NCBI RefSeq assembly: GCF_910589745.1
Contig: NZ_OU342399.1
Coordinates: 806,001-870,000 of the forward strand
DNA from: Candidatus Arcticimaribacter forsetii
GTDB taxonomy: Bacteria > Bacteroidota > Bacteroidia > Flavobacteriales > Flavobacteriaceae
Reading direction: 5' to 3'
Length of the DNA stretch: 64,000 nt
The notes beneath the pieces were generated by a model. The model made no database searches. It saw only the letters and a list, made by a program, of their open reading frames with translations, and was not told where the DNA came from. The position numbers and the translations under genes were made by a program. This document shows, in pieces, positions 46,925 through 56,033 of this stretch. Every line of letters starts with the position of its first letter. Positions within the stretch are counted from its first letter, which is position 1.

Positions 46925-48484
46925 TTACGATTCAGATTGTTTATTCAATATTGCATCTACACAGTTTATACCGTCAATTGCTGCAGACATTATTCCCCCT
47001 GCATATCCAGCTCCTTCTCCACAAGGGTAAAGCCCGTTGATGTCAGGATGAGCAAGTGATATGGGGTCTCTAGGAATCAAGACCGTAGAAGAAGTTCTCG
47101 ATTCTGGTGCGTGAATAACAGCTTCATTAGTGTAGTAACCCTTCATTTTTTTTCCAAAAGCTAAAAACGCTTTTTTTAATCTTTCAGAAAGCATTTTTGG
47201 TAAAACAGTGTTCAAGTCTACGCTAGTTACTCCCGGATGGTAGGATGTTTTTGGGAAGTCTTTAGAAATTTTACCAGAGATAAAATCCATCATTCGCTGG
47301 GCGGGTACTTTTTGAGTTTTTCCAGCTGCCTCCCAACATTTTTGTTCAACAGATTTCTGGAAATTTAAACTAACAAAGGGATCCTCTTTTCTGTAATTAG
47401 GTAAGTCTTTAGGTTCAACACTTACAACAATCCCTGAATTTGAATAGGGGTTATTCCTTTTACTAGGACTCCAGCCGTTTGTTACTACTTCATTGGGTTC
47501 TGTAGCGCATGGAGCAATAATTCCACCGGGGCACATACAAAATGAATATACCCCCATCCCATCTACCTGCTCGACTAAGCTATAAGAAGCAGGCGGTAAG
47601 TACGGATTATTATCGTCTCCATGATATTGAATGCTGTCTATTAATTTTTGTTGATGTTCAATTCGAACACCTATTGCAAATGGCTTTGCTTCAATTTTAA
47701 TTTTTTTATTATGAAGAAGATAATAAATGTCTCTAGCTGAATGTCCAGTCGCGAGGACAATATTATCGAATTCAAACCAGCTTTTATTATTGATTTCAAT
47801 TGAATTGATTTGATTATTTTTCATTTTAATATCAGTCAGTTTTGAATTGAAATAAACTTCCCCACCAGCTTTAATTATTGCCTCGCGCATTGAACTGATT
47901 ATTTTGGGCAGTTTGTTTGTTCCTATATGCGGATGTGCATCTACTAGAATATTTTCGTCTGCTCCAAAATGAACCAGCCATTCCATTGCTTTCAATACAT
48001 TTCCTCTTTTTTTAGATCGGGTATACAATTTTCCGTCAGAATAGGTTCCTGCTCCTCCTTCTCCAAAACAATAATTGGATTCAGGATTAACAGATTGTTC
48101 TTTAGTTATTTTAGCTAAATCTCTTCTTCTGGAACGAACGTCTTTTCCTCGTTCAAAAACTATTGGTTTCATGCCACCTTCTATGGCTCTGAGCGCTGCG
48201 TATATTCCTGCTGGACCTAAGCCAATGATCGCAATTTTTTTATTTTCAGAAACTTGTTTTGGACGGAAAGAAAAATCAGTTTCTCTTTTTTCTTCTTTCT
48301 GCCAAATCTCAATTTGTAGGTTTATTTTTACTGGGGCTCTCCGAGCATCAATTGACCTTTTTCTAATTCTCCATTCACGAACCTTGTTTTCTTGGATTTT
48401 AGATTTTTTTAGAGCTAATTTTAAAATTAAATCTTTCTCCTCTTGTTGGTGAGGCAATACAGATATTTGTGCAAGTGTGCTCAT
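46925..48484 (-). CDS. FAD-dependent oxidoreductase (COG2509 type)
   Basis: Flavoprotein of 519 residues. The dinucleotide site is IIGLGPAGIYAALRAIEGG near residue 90. Next are a Arg-rich FERGKDVRSRRRDL, the YCFGEGGAGTYSDGKLYTRS motif characteristic of this family, LATGHSARD and a C-terminal GLYPCGEGAGYAGGIMSAA. An N-terminal domain of about 80 residues precedes the fold. Substrate unknown; related proteins are annotated as uncharacterised FAD-dependent dehydrogenases. Divergent from glycerate kinase. Confidence 0.88.
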   Translation of the reverse strand: MSTLAQISVLPHQQEEKDLILKLALKKSKIQENKVREWRIRKRSIDARRAPVKINLQIEIWQKEEKRETDFSFRPKQVSENKKIAIIGLGPAGIYAALRAIEGGMKPIVFERGKDVRSRRRDLAKITKEQSVNPESNYCFGEGGAGTYSDGKLYTRSKKRGNVLKAMEWLVHFGADENILVDAHPHIGTNKLPKIISSMREAIIKAGGEVYFNSKLTDIKMKNNQINSIEINNKSWFEFDNIVLATGHSARDIYYLLHNKKIKIEAKPFAIGVRIEHQQKLIDSIQYHGDDNNPYLPPASYSLVEQVDGMGVYSFCMCPGGIIAPCATEPNEVVTNGWSPSKRNNPYSNSGIVVSVEPKDLPNYRKEDPFVSLNFQKSVEQKCWEAAGKTQKVPAQRMMDFISGKISKDFPKTSYHPGVTSVDLNTVLPKMLSERLKKAFLAFGKKMKGYYTNEAVIHAPESRTSSTVLIPRDPISLAHPDINGLYPCGEGAGYAGGIMSAAIDGINCVDAILNKQSES

Positions 48485-48582
48485 GTTACAAATTTAACGA
48501 AGAACCATTAAAAAGGCTCTTAATTATTCGGAAATAAAGTATTTACTTCTTCTATAAAATTCTACCTTTATAAAGGAATCCT

Positions 48583-48590
48583 TATTTTTG
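48583..48590 (+). promoter_or_regulatory. Candidate -7 box of glycerate kinase
   Basis: TATTTTTG fits TAnnTTTG and ends five bases before the ATG at 48596, which would give a nearly leaderless transcript. No good -33 element was seen. Confidence 0.35.
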
Positions 48591-48595
48591 TTTTT

Positions 48596-49720
48596 ATGCA
48601 GCTACTTATTGTTCCTGATTCCTTTAAAGAAAGTCTTTCAGCTACTGATGTGGCAGATGCTATTTCAAAAGGAATAGAGTTTGTTGATTCTAATGTAGTT
48701 ATAAAAAGTATTCCTTTTTCCGATGGAGGGGAAGGTGCACTTACCGTTTTAGATAATCATGCGAAAGGCTCAAGAGTTTCTTGTGATACAGTAAATCCTT
48801 TGGGTAAAAAAATCGTTGCTGATTATTTTTTATTTGATAATAAAACCACTGCGTGGATCGAGTTATCTCAAGCATCTGGTATTACTATTCTTAAAAAAGA
48901 GGAACTTAATCCTTCTCTTACATCTACCTTTGGAACAGGTTTACAGATAAATCACGCTATAAAAAATGGTTGTACTAAAATTATTTTAGGGATTGGCGGA
49001 AGTGCAACAAATGATGGGGGTGCTGGAATTTTTCAAGCTCTGGGAGGTAAATTAATCGATTCCAATGGTGAAGAGTTAAAAAAAGGGGGAGCAGCATTAA
49101 TCAATCTAAATAACATTGTTCTTCCACAGGGCTTAGATCATATTGAATGGGTAGTTGCCTGTGATGTTCAAAATACGCTACTCGGACCAGAAGGTGCTAG
49201 CAGCGTTTATGGACCACAAAAAGGAGCTTCTGAAGAAGATGTGATAATTTTAGATGAAAGTTTAACTCAGTTTGCAAAAATCATAAAAAAAGAACTTGGG
49301 TATAGTATAGATGAATTATCGGGTGGGGGAGCAGCTGGAGGTACTGCAGCTGGAATGCATGGTTTTTTTAGGGCAGAGTTGAGTTCAGGATTTGATCTCC
49401 TAGCGAAGATGATTAATTTGGAAGAAAGTATCAAAAAAACAGACATGATTTTTACAGCAGAAGGAAAGATCGATCAGCAGTCTTTAAAAGGTAAAGTTCC
49501 AATCGGAGTAGCTCGATTAGCCAAAAAGTACAACAAGCCCTGCGTAGGTTTAGCAGGTATAATTGAAGATCCATTAGAGCCGCTTTATAAAGAAGGGTTT
49601 AGTGGATTGTTTAATATTCAGAACAGTCCCATGTCTCATGAGCAATCAAAATTAGAGACCAAATCTTTATTGCAAAAAACAGCAAGTAGGGTTTTTACTT
49701 TTTATAAAAACATACACTAA
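48596..49720 (+). CDS. Glycerate kinase, type 1
   Basis: Phosphorylates D-glycerate (2- or 3-phosphoglycerate product depending on subfamily). The protein (374 residues) begins LLIVPDSFKESLSATDVADA, with IPFSDGGEGAL, GIGGSATNDGGAGIFQALGG, SGGGAAGGTAAGMHGFF and FTAEGKIDQQSLKGKVP, all family motifs. Two bases separate it from a GntP-family permease, so the pair probably imports and phosphorylates glycerate or a related sugar acid. Confidence 0.93.
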   Translation: MQLLIVPDSFKESLSATDVADAISKGIEFVDSNVVIKSIPFSDGGEGALTVLDNHAKGSRVSCDTVNPLGKKIVADYFLFDNKTTAWIELSQASGITILKKEELNPSLTSTFGTGLQINHAIKNGCTKIILGIGGSATNDGGAGIFQALGGKLIDSNGEELKKGGAALINLNNIVLPQGLDHIEWVVACDVQNTLLGPEGASSVYGPQKGASEEDVIILDESLTQFAKIIKKELGYSIDELSGGGAAGGTAAGMHGFFRAELSSGFDLLAKMINLEESIKKTDMIFTAEGKIDQQSLKGKVPIGVARLAKKYNKPCVGLAGIIEDPLEPLYKEGFSGLFNIQNSPMSHEQSKLETKSLLQKTASRVFTFYKNIH

Positions 49721-49722
49721 TA

Positions 49723-51066
49723 ATGACCTTTTCTTTACTCGCATTGTCACTTGCAATTATTTGGATCGTATTTGGAACGACTCGATTTAAACTACACCCT
49801 TTTTTAGTTTTATTAAGTTCGAGTATTTTCTTAGCAATAGCAACTGGTCTGCCATTACCTGAATTGCCTTCTATTTTAGGAAAAGGCTTTGGAAAAACCA
49901 TTCAAAGTATAGGTCTTTTGATTATTTTCGGGACTATTATTGGAGTAATTTTAGAAGTTTCACTTGCAACACAAACTCTAGCTCTTGTTATTCTAAAAGG
50001 GTTGCAACGTTTACCCTTACCCTATGCTGTAAGTTGTATTGGATACCTAGTTTCAATTCCTGTTTTTTGCGATTCAGCTTTTGTGATTTTATCCTCCTTA
50101 AATAAATCTTTATCTAAAAGAACAAAAACACCCTTGGTAGCTCTTACGGTTGCATTATCTACCGGTTTGTTTGCTCCTCATGTATTGGTTCCTCCAACTC
50201 CCGGACCTTTGGCAGCTGCTGCAAATTTAGAATTGGAAAATTTATTTTTACTTATTATTTACGGTGGAATTTTAGCCTTCATTCTCATTATTGCTGGTGC
50301 TTCATATGCTTATTTTTTAGCGAAACGATTACCGTACGAAGAAACTAAAAGTCCTATAAAACAAGAAGAATCTGAATTATCGAATTTACCCTCTTTTAAA
50401 AAATCAATAGCTCCGATTGTTGTTCCTATTGTTCTGATGGCATTTGGTACTTTTATTTCGTTCATAGAGTTTTACTCCAATTTAAAATGGCTTCATCAAC
50501 TACTGAAAACTCTTTGTTCCCCAGTTTTTGCATTAGGGATAGGGATGCTATTTTCTTTTAGGTTATTAGAAAAAAGTACTGGCAAGATTAGTGACTTGGT
50601 TCAAAAAGGCATCGTAGTCGCTGCTCCTATTCTTGTAATTACCGGTATGGGAGGTACTTTAGGGTTAATTATTCAGCAGCTTCCTTTAACAGAATTTGTT
50701 GAGCAGAGTTTAACCGATACAGGTTGGGGCTTACTCATTCCTTTTCTAATTGCTGCAATACTTAAAACCTCTCAAGGGTCTTCTACTGTTGCTATAATTA
50801 CGGCAAGTTTCATTGCTTTTCCCTTGCTTGGAGTTTTGGGACTAGATTACGAAATTGGAAAAATATGGGTTATTTTATCTATTGGAGTTGGTTCAATGAC
50901 AGTTTCCCACGCAAATGATTCTTACTTTTGGATTGTTTCTCAAATGGGTGGATTAGACATAAAAACTGCTTATAAACATCATACTTTTGGAACTTTCATT
51001 CAAGGAGTCTTAGGGATCTTAATTATACTACTAGGGCATTGGCTGAGTGTTCATTTTTTCAATTAA
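49723..51066 (+). CDS. GntP-family sugar-acid permease
   Basis: Inner-membrane symporter of 447 residues with roughly 12 hydrophobic segments. Signatures include LGKGFGKTIQSIGLLIIFGT, PVFCDSAFVILSSLNKSL, APHVLVPPTPGPLAAA, GMGGTLGLIIQQ, LKTSQGSSTVAIITASF and VSHANDSYFWIVSQ, all typical of the GntP family of gluconate, glycerate and related proton symporters. The tight coupling to glycerate kinase makes glycerate the best guess as substrate. Confidence 0.92.
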   Translation: MTFSLLALSLAIIWIVFGTTRFKLHPFLVLLSSSIFLAIATGLPLPELPSILGKGFGKTIQSIGLLIIFGTIIGVILEVSLATQTLALVILKGLQRLPLPYAVSCIGYLVSIPVFCDSAFVILSSLNKSLSKRTKTPLVALTVALSTGLFAPHVLVPPTPGPLAAAANLELENLFLLIIYGGILAFILIIAGASYAYFLAKRLPYEETKSPIKQEESELSNLPSFKKSIAPIVVPIVLMAFGTFISFIEFYSNLKWLHQLLKTLCSPVFALGIGMLFSFRLLEKSTGKISDLVQKGIVVAAPILVITGMGGTLGLIIQQLPLTEFVEQSLTDTGWGLLIPFLIAAILKTSQGSSTVAIITASFIAFPLLGVLGLDYEIGKIWVILSIGVGSMTVSHANDSYFWIVSQMGGLDIKTAYKHHTFGTFIQGVLGILIILLGHWLSVHFFN

Positions 51067-51106
51067 ATTTAACTTTGAAAAATTACAACACTAAAATTTT
51101 TATTTT

Positions 51107-52318
51107 TTGAAAAAAATCCTTTTATATTTCCTTTTAGTTCTAACCTCCTGTTCTAAGGATTCAAAGTCTGATATGCCAACTATAGAGCCACTATATCCGC
51201 TTCAAGGGTCCTGGGGGGTAAGGTTGTATGTTCGGGGCGGAGAAACCTTAGATGATTATGTTGGTCTAGAATCTGCAGGAGGAAGAGGGTATGATTATGT
51301 TGCTGGAGCCCAAGAAATTTTAGCTAGTTATCCAACCATTGGACATGTGCTTACGAATGCTACAAATAATGCTAAATCTCATTTTTGGACGTTGCGTACA
51401 AACGAAAATGTTGCTGCTGTTTTAGGTTCAGCGGATGCAATTATTGACGAAGAGTTTGTTCCTAGTTTAGAAAATGAACAGGTAATTATTGAAGTGATTA
51501 GAACGTTTAAGAATGCAAATAAAAAAGTGATTTTATATTTAAACGGCCTAAGTCCAGCAGAACGGGCTTCTTCTGGCGGAGCTGCTGCTTGGAATCAATA
51601 TGTAACGACTTATTTTGATGGCAATGAACATAGAGCTTGGATGGATTTTTGTGAAGGCTACATCAAACGTTTTGCCGAAATGGGAGTAGACGGTTATTGG
51701 ATTGATGCCTTTGCTAGTTATCCTGGGAATGATTCCGAACGGGCAGAGTTTGTTCAAATGATGCGAACTGTTGACCCTGAATTAATCATATCAACGAACT
51801 ATGATAAAGACTATTTTAAAGATGAAAATGCCGATAAAATTAAAGTAGATACTGATGGATCTGATGATCAAGATGAAACAGACTACAGCGTTATTAAACT
51901 AACTGCAATGGATCCTTGGTCCGATTTTACAGCAGGACACATTACTCCATTAGCACAAGGAGCTCCCCCGAATTCTTGGGCCTATGAAGAATTTACGGTT
52001 GCTGATATTCAGTCCAATCCTACCTCTTCTTTTGATGGATCCAAAGAAACTACAAAACATTTGTTTTTACCCATTCGATCTACATGGTCTAGTGAACGAT
52101 CTGAGTTGATGTTCGAAAGTGAACAAGCCTATCGTTTTGTTAAAAGAATTACAGACGCAGGTGGATCTGTCACTTTTTCAACTACAACAGACACCAACGG
52201 AACTACAATGGAAGATGAAGAAGTGGTACTGAAATTTGTGAATCAACAACTTGATGCTAACGCTCCTGCATCTCCTTATGTTCGTCCTGAGGGTGCTTTT
52301 CTTGTTGGGGAACGTTAG
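51107..52318 (+). CDS. Lipoprotein, possible TIM-barrel glycosidase
   Basis: A 403-residue predicted lipoprotein. TTG at 51107 is the likely start because it alone gives the signal peptide and lipobox (FLLVLTSC). The body has KKVILYLNGLSP, AWMDFCEGYIKRFAEMGVDG, YWIDAF and ELIISTNYDKD. This spacing of strands ending in Asp/Asn resembles a TIM-barrel glycoside hydrolase, but no CAZy family was recognised and the acid/base pair was not identified. Position between a sugar-acid transporter and a KDG-pathway dehydrogenase suggests a carbohydrate role. Confidence 0.65.
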   Translation: MKKILLYFLLVLTSCSKDSKSDMPTIEPLYPLQGSWGVRLYVRGGETLDDYVGLESAGGRGYDYVAGAQEILASYPTIGHVLTNATNNAKSHFWTLRTNENVAAVLGSADAIIDEEFVPSLENEQVIIEVIRTFKNANKKVILYLNGLSPAERASSGGAAAWNQYVTTYFDGNEHRAWMDFCEGYIKRFAEMGVDGYWIDAFASYPGNDSERAEFVQMMRTVDPELIISTNYDKDYFKDENADKIKVDTDGSDDQDETDYSVIKLTAMDPWSDFTAGHITPLAQGAPPNSWAYEEFTVADIQSNPTSSFDGSKETTKHLFLPIRSTWSSERSELMFESEQAYRFVKRITDAGGSVTFSTTTDTNGTTMEDEEVVLKFVNQQLDANAPASPYVRPEGAFLVGER

Positions 52319-52351
52319 TTGTTAGAGTTTTTATTTGAAATAAAGAATAAT

Positions 52352-52368
52352 AATTGGTCAACCAGTTT
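52352..52368 (+). promoter_or_regulatory. TGGTnnACCA operator upstream of kduD
   Basis: AATTGGTCAACCAGTTT, with the palindromic core TGGTCAACCA at 52355-52364, ends 44 bases before the kduD ATG. The same 17-mer, differing only at the two central bases, occurs upstream of kdgK. The core resembles sites of FadR-subfamily GntR regulators such as UxuR/ExuR. Confidence 0.65.
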
Positions 52369-52412
52369 TTATTCTATATTTTTAGATTTACAGCAATAAA
52401 AAAGATACACTC

Positions 52413-53180
52413 ATGTTTAACAATCAATTTAATTTAGCTCATAAAACCGCTCTTGTGACCGGTTGTAAAAAAGGAATTGGAAAAGCTATGGCTATTGCAT
52501 TAGCATCCGCCGGAGCTGATGTTATTGGAGTTAGTGCTTCTTTAGAATTATCTGGAAGTGAAGTTGAAGCTGAAATTTTTAAAAATGGAGGTAAATTCAA
52601 AGCTTACCAATGTGATTTTAGTGATCGCAAGGCACTTTATTCTTTTATAAAAGAGTTAAAAGAAAATCACACAACCATCGATATATTAGTTAATAACGCA
52701 GGAACAATTAAACGTTCGCCAGCTGTCAGTCACTCTGATTCTAATTGGGATGAAGTTATTGAAGTAAATCAGACAGCTCCATTTATTCTCTCAAGAGAAC
52801 TTGGTAAAGAAATGGTAAACCGTGGGAGTGGTAAAATAGTTTTCATTGCTTCATTACTTAGCTTTCAAGGGGGGATTACTGTTCCAAGTTATGCAGCTAG
52901 TAAAGGAGCGATTGCACAAATAACGAAGGCGTTTTCAAACGAGTGGGCTGAGAAAGGAGTGAATGTAAATGCAATCGCCCCGGGTTATATCAATACAAAT
53001 AATACAAAAGCGTTACAGGAAGACCCTCAACGATCTAAACATATTTTGGATCGTATTCCTGCTTCTCGTTGGGGTCAACCAGACGACTTTGCAGGGCCCA
53101 TCGTATTTTTGTGCTCTGCAGCCTCTGATTATATGCATGGAAGTGTTATGAATGTCGATGGTGGCTGGATGGGACGTTAA
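52413..53180 (+). CDS. kduD: KduD-like 2-keto-3-deoxygluconate-pathway dehydrogenase
   Basis: SDR of 255 residues with VTGCKKGIGKAMAIALASAG, NNAGTIKRSPA, catalytic Ser in IASLLSFQGG, YAASK and NVDGGWMGR. NNAGTIKR and SLLSFQGG are characteristic of KduD, which interconverts 2,5-diketo-3-deoxygluconate and KDG in pectin or glycosaminoglycan breakdown. In alginate degraders a similar SDR reduces 4-deoxy-L-erythro-5-hexoseulose uronate to KDG, so either role is possible. The upstream operator is shared with kdgK, the next enzyme of the route. Confidence 0.85.
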   Translation: MFNNQFNLAHKTALVTGCKKGIGKAMAIALASAGADVIGVSASLELSGSEVEAEIFKNGGKFKAYQCDFSDRKALYSFIKELKENHTTIDILVNNAGTIKRSPAVSHSDSNWDEVIEVNQTAPFILSRELGKEMVNRGSGKIVFIASLLSFQGGITVPSYAASKGAIAQITKAFSNEWAEKGVNVNAIAPGYINTNNTKALQEDPQRSKHILDRIPASRWGQPDDFAGPIVFLCSAASDYMHGSVMNVDGGWMGR

Positions 53181-53203
53181 TTTACAAACTTAATAAGTGC
53201 TAA

Positions 53204-53311
53204 ATGAAACCAAAGATTATACTGTTATTTTTAATTTGCTGTATTATTTCTGTTATAACTTCCGGAAAAATTGAAGTTCAGGAGCAGCAAGAACTTGAGA
53301 TTTTATATTAG
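53204..53311 (+). CDS. Possible small membrane or secreted peptide
   Basis: A 35-codon frame from ATG 53204 to TAG 53309-53311. Its first 20 residues (MKPKIILLFLICCIISVITS) look like a signal peptide or membrane helix; only 15 polar residues follow. It may be a real small protein or the surviving 5' end of a deleted exported protein. It lies between kduD and the GH3 gene on the same strand. Confidence 0.3.
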   Translation: MKPKIILLFLICCIISVITSGKIEVQEQQELEILY

Positions 53312-53379
53312 AGAAGTACTTATATTTAAATGTTTAGCTATAAGTTTTTAAAATTTATAACTTTAGATAAACTATAGTT

Positions 53380-55797
53380 ATGAAAAAAATCAGTTTTACA
53401 TTAAAAGTTTTAGGGGTTATATTTCTTGCTTTTTTAATTACTATTTTTATTACATATAATTATTTCAACTCCATTTTTTTAACTTTTGAAAATGATTACC
53501 CCGAAAAATTAGAATTTAATAAACTAGAAGAGGATGGTTATACTTTTCTCGACAGAAATTCTAATGGAAAATTAGACCCTTATGAAGACAATCGACTTTC
53601 TGTTGATGTTAGAGTCGAAGATGTTTTGTCACAAATGACACTTCAAGAAAAAATTCATTTACTCAAGGGTTCAGGTATTTCCTCGGCTATAGGTATAACT
53701 AATCCGGAAGGTGTAAAGGGTGCTGTTGGTACTATAGTAGCTACACCACGCTTAGGTTTACCTACTCTTTACTTATCTGATGGGCCAGCTGGACTTAGAA
53801 TAGACCCTGAAAGAGAGGATGAAAATAGAAAATATTACAGTACTGCTTTTCCAATTGCAACGCAATTAGCTTCTACATGGAATGAAAATTTACTTTATCA
53901 AATTGGAGATGCAATGGGGGAAGAAGCAATTGATTATGGTGTAGATTTAATTTTAGGCCCCGGTGTTAATATACACCGCCATCCTCTGTGTGGTAGAAAC
54001 TTTGAATATTATTCTGAGGATCCTTTGCTCTCGGGTTATATAGGAGCAGCTTTTATTAACGGAATAGAGAGTAACGGAGTTGGTGCCACTTTGAAACATT
54101 TTGTTGCAAATAACCAAGAAACTAATAGGAAATTTAATGATGTAATTGTTTCTGAAAGAGCTCTAAGAGAGATTTATTTGAAAGGGTTTGAGTACATTAT
54201 AAAACGATCTCAGCCATGGGCTGTAATGTCATCTTACAATAAGATAGGAGGAACCTATACTTCGGAGAGTAAAAAATTACTTCATGATATTCTTCGAGAA
54301 GATTGGCGTTTTCAAGGCATGGTCATGACCGATTGGTTTGGAGGCGAAAATCCTTCGAAGCAAATTATGTCGGGTAATGATCTAATAGAACCTGGAACAA
54401 AAATTCAATGGGAAGAATTGATTAGTGCTCACGCTTCGGGCTTATTAGATGAATATAGTATTAATCTTGCTGCTAGTCGAATTCTAACAGTGATTTTTAA
54501 ATCTAAAAAAATGCAGAGTTATAAAAGATCTAATAACCCTGATCTTAAAAATCATGCTGAGTTAGCAAGATATGGTGCTTCTGAAGGAATAGTACTACTT
54601 AAAAACGATATGGCTTTACCCTTGTCAGACAAACAAAATATAGCTTTATTAGGAGTTCCTTCTTATGATTTAATTTCTGGTGGAACAGGATCAGGTGATG
54701 TTAATGAAGCTTATACGGTTTCAATTGAAGAAGGTTTAATTAATGCAGGTTATCAGATAAACAAAACAGCTTCAGAAATTTTTAAAGAACACAAAAATAA
54801 CAATTCTGAAAGCTTTATAAGGCCGGTAGGAATGGAATCAATATTTACAGATTATTCACCCCCACAAATAAATTATACAAAAAAGCAATTACAAGAAATT
54901 GTTAAAACTGCAGATATAGGGCTTTTTACTTTGAGCAGGAATTCCGGTGAATTTACAGACCGTTATTTCGAGGGAGATTTTTTGCTAACTCAAGAAGAGT
55001 TACAAAGGATATCTTTGATTTCTGAAGTGTTTAATGCTGTAAATAAAAAAGTGATAATTATACTCAACATTGGTGGAGTTATTGAAACAAAAAGCTGGAA
55101 ATCCTATCCTGATGCTATACTTTTATCTTGGCAGGGAGGTCAAGAGGGTGGTAATGCAATTGCTGATGTGTTAAGTGGTAAAATAAATCCCAGTGGGAAA
55201 TTACCTATGACTTTTCCAAATAAACTTTCCGATCATGCATCAGACGCAAATTTCCCAGATAATAGGATTGAAATTGAGCTTCAAGATATGTTTGTCGATA
55301 TGATGTTTCCGCCAGAGGAACGATCAGAAGAAGACAAAATTAGAGATGAAGACTACACATACTATGAGGAAGGTGTTTATATAGGTTATCGACATTTTGA
55401 CAAAAGATCTTTTGATGTTTCTTACCCTTTTGGATATGGATTAAGTTATACTAATTTTCAATTTGAAAATGGTAAAGTATTGGTTGAAAATGATTCTATA
55501 AAAGTTTCTACTTCTGTCATAAATACAGGGAGTGTTCCAGGAAAAGAAGTAATTCAGGTTTATACCCAGAAGAAAAATTCTTCTATTGATAGACCAATAA
55601 GAGAGTTAAAAGGATTTGCTAAAACAAAACTTTTAGAAGTCAATGAGAAAGAAGATATTGTTATTTCTATTGCGATTAAAGACTTAAGATACTGGAACGA
55701 ATCTATTGAACAATGGACTCTTGAACAGGGTAGTTACATTATAAATATCGGAAATTCTTCTAGAGATATTTTACAGAAAATTGAAATAAAGTTATAA
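53380..55797 (+). CDS. Membrane-anchored GH3 family glycoside hydrolase
   Basis: Glycoside hydrolase family 3 enzyme, 805 residues, probably a beta-glucosidase or related exo-enzyme. The N-terminus is a hydrophobic anchor (LKVLGVIFLAFLITIFITYN) with no clear cleavage site. An EF-hand-like loop DRNSNGKLDPYED precedes the catalytic barrel. Substrate and catalytic motifs include YLSDGPAGLRID, GPGVNIHRHPLCGRNFEYYSEDP, TLKHFVANNQETNR and GMVMTDWFGG with the likely nucleophile Asp. The C-terminal FnIII-like domain covers about the last 110 residues. It is in the carbohydrate region and faces the periplasm by inference. Confidence 0.9.
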   Translation: MKKISFTLKVLGVIFLAFLITIFITYNYFNSIFLTFENDYPEKLEFNKLEEDGYTFLDRNSNGKLDPYEDNRLSVDVRVEDVLSQMTLQEKIHLLKGSGISSAIGITNPEGVKGAVGTIVATPRLGLPTLYLSDGPAGLRIDPEREDENRKYYSTAFPIATQLASTWNENLLYQIGDAMGEEAIDYGVDLILGPGVNIHRHPLCGRNFEYYSEDPLLSGYIGAAFINGIESNGVGATLKHFVANNQETNRKFNDVIVSERALREIYLKGFEYIIKRSQPWAVMSSYNKIGGTYTSESKKLLHDILREDWRFQGMVMTDWFGGENPSKQIMSGNDLIEPGTKIQWEELISAHASGLLDEYSINLAASRILTVIFKSKKMQSYKRSNNPDLKNHAELARYGASEGIVLLKNDMALPLSDKQNIALLGVPSYDLISGGTGSGDVNEAYTVSIEEGLINAGYQINKTASEIFKEHKNNNSESFIRPVGMESIFTDYSPPQINYTKKQLQEIVKTADIGLFTLSRNSGEFTDRYFEGDFLLTQEELQRISLISEVFNAVNKKVIIILNIGGVIETKSWKSYPDAILLSWQGGQEGGNAIADVLSGKINPSGKLPMTFPNKLSDHASDANFPDNRIEIELQDMFVDMMFPPEERSEEDKIRDEDYTYYEEGVYIGYRHFDKRSFDVSYPFGYGLSYTNFQFENGKVLVENDSIKVSTSVINTGSVPGKEVIQVYTQKKNSSIDRPIRELKGFAKTKLLEVNEKEDIVISIAIKDLRYWNESIEQWTLEQGSYIINIGNSSRDILQKIEIKL

Positions 55798-56033
55798 TTG
55801 TTTTAATAATTAATGCACCATTTAATTTTTCAAATAAAGAACTCGATTTTTATAATGTTAAAGTACTTCAGTAGACTGAATTTATAGTAACCTACGGATT
55901 TAATGAAATAAGAGCACATTACTATTTTAAGGAATATCGGTTTACCCATAGATATGTTATTTCTTGGGGCAACTTTTGCTTTTTGATTGATTTTCTTTAA
56001 ATAGTATGTTTTAAAGCTTTTTTGTACAATATA

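Noticed and set aside
55798..56033. Open frame of about 40 codons after the GH3 gene (including TYGFNEIRAHYYFKEYRF)
   Set aside because: It lacks a start codon, is short and AT-rich, and its C-terminal part is Phe/Leu-rich as expected by chance; weaker than the three remnants listed.
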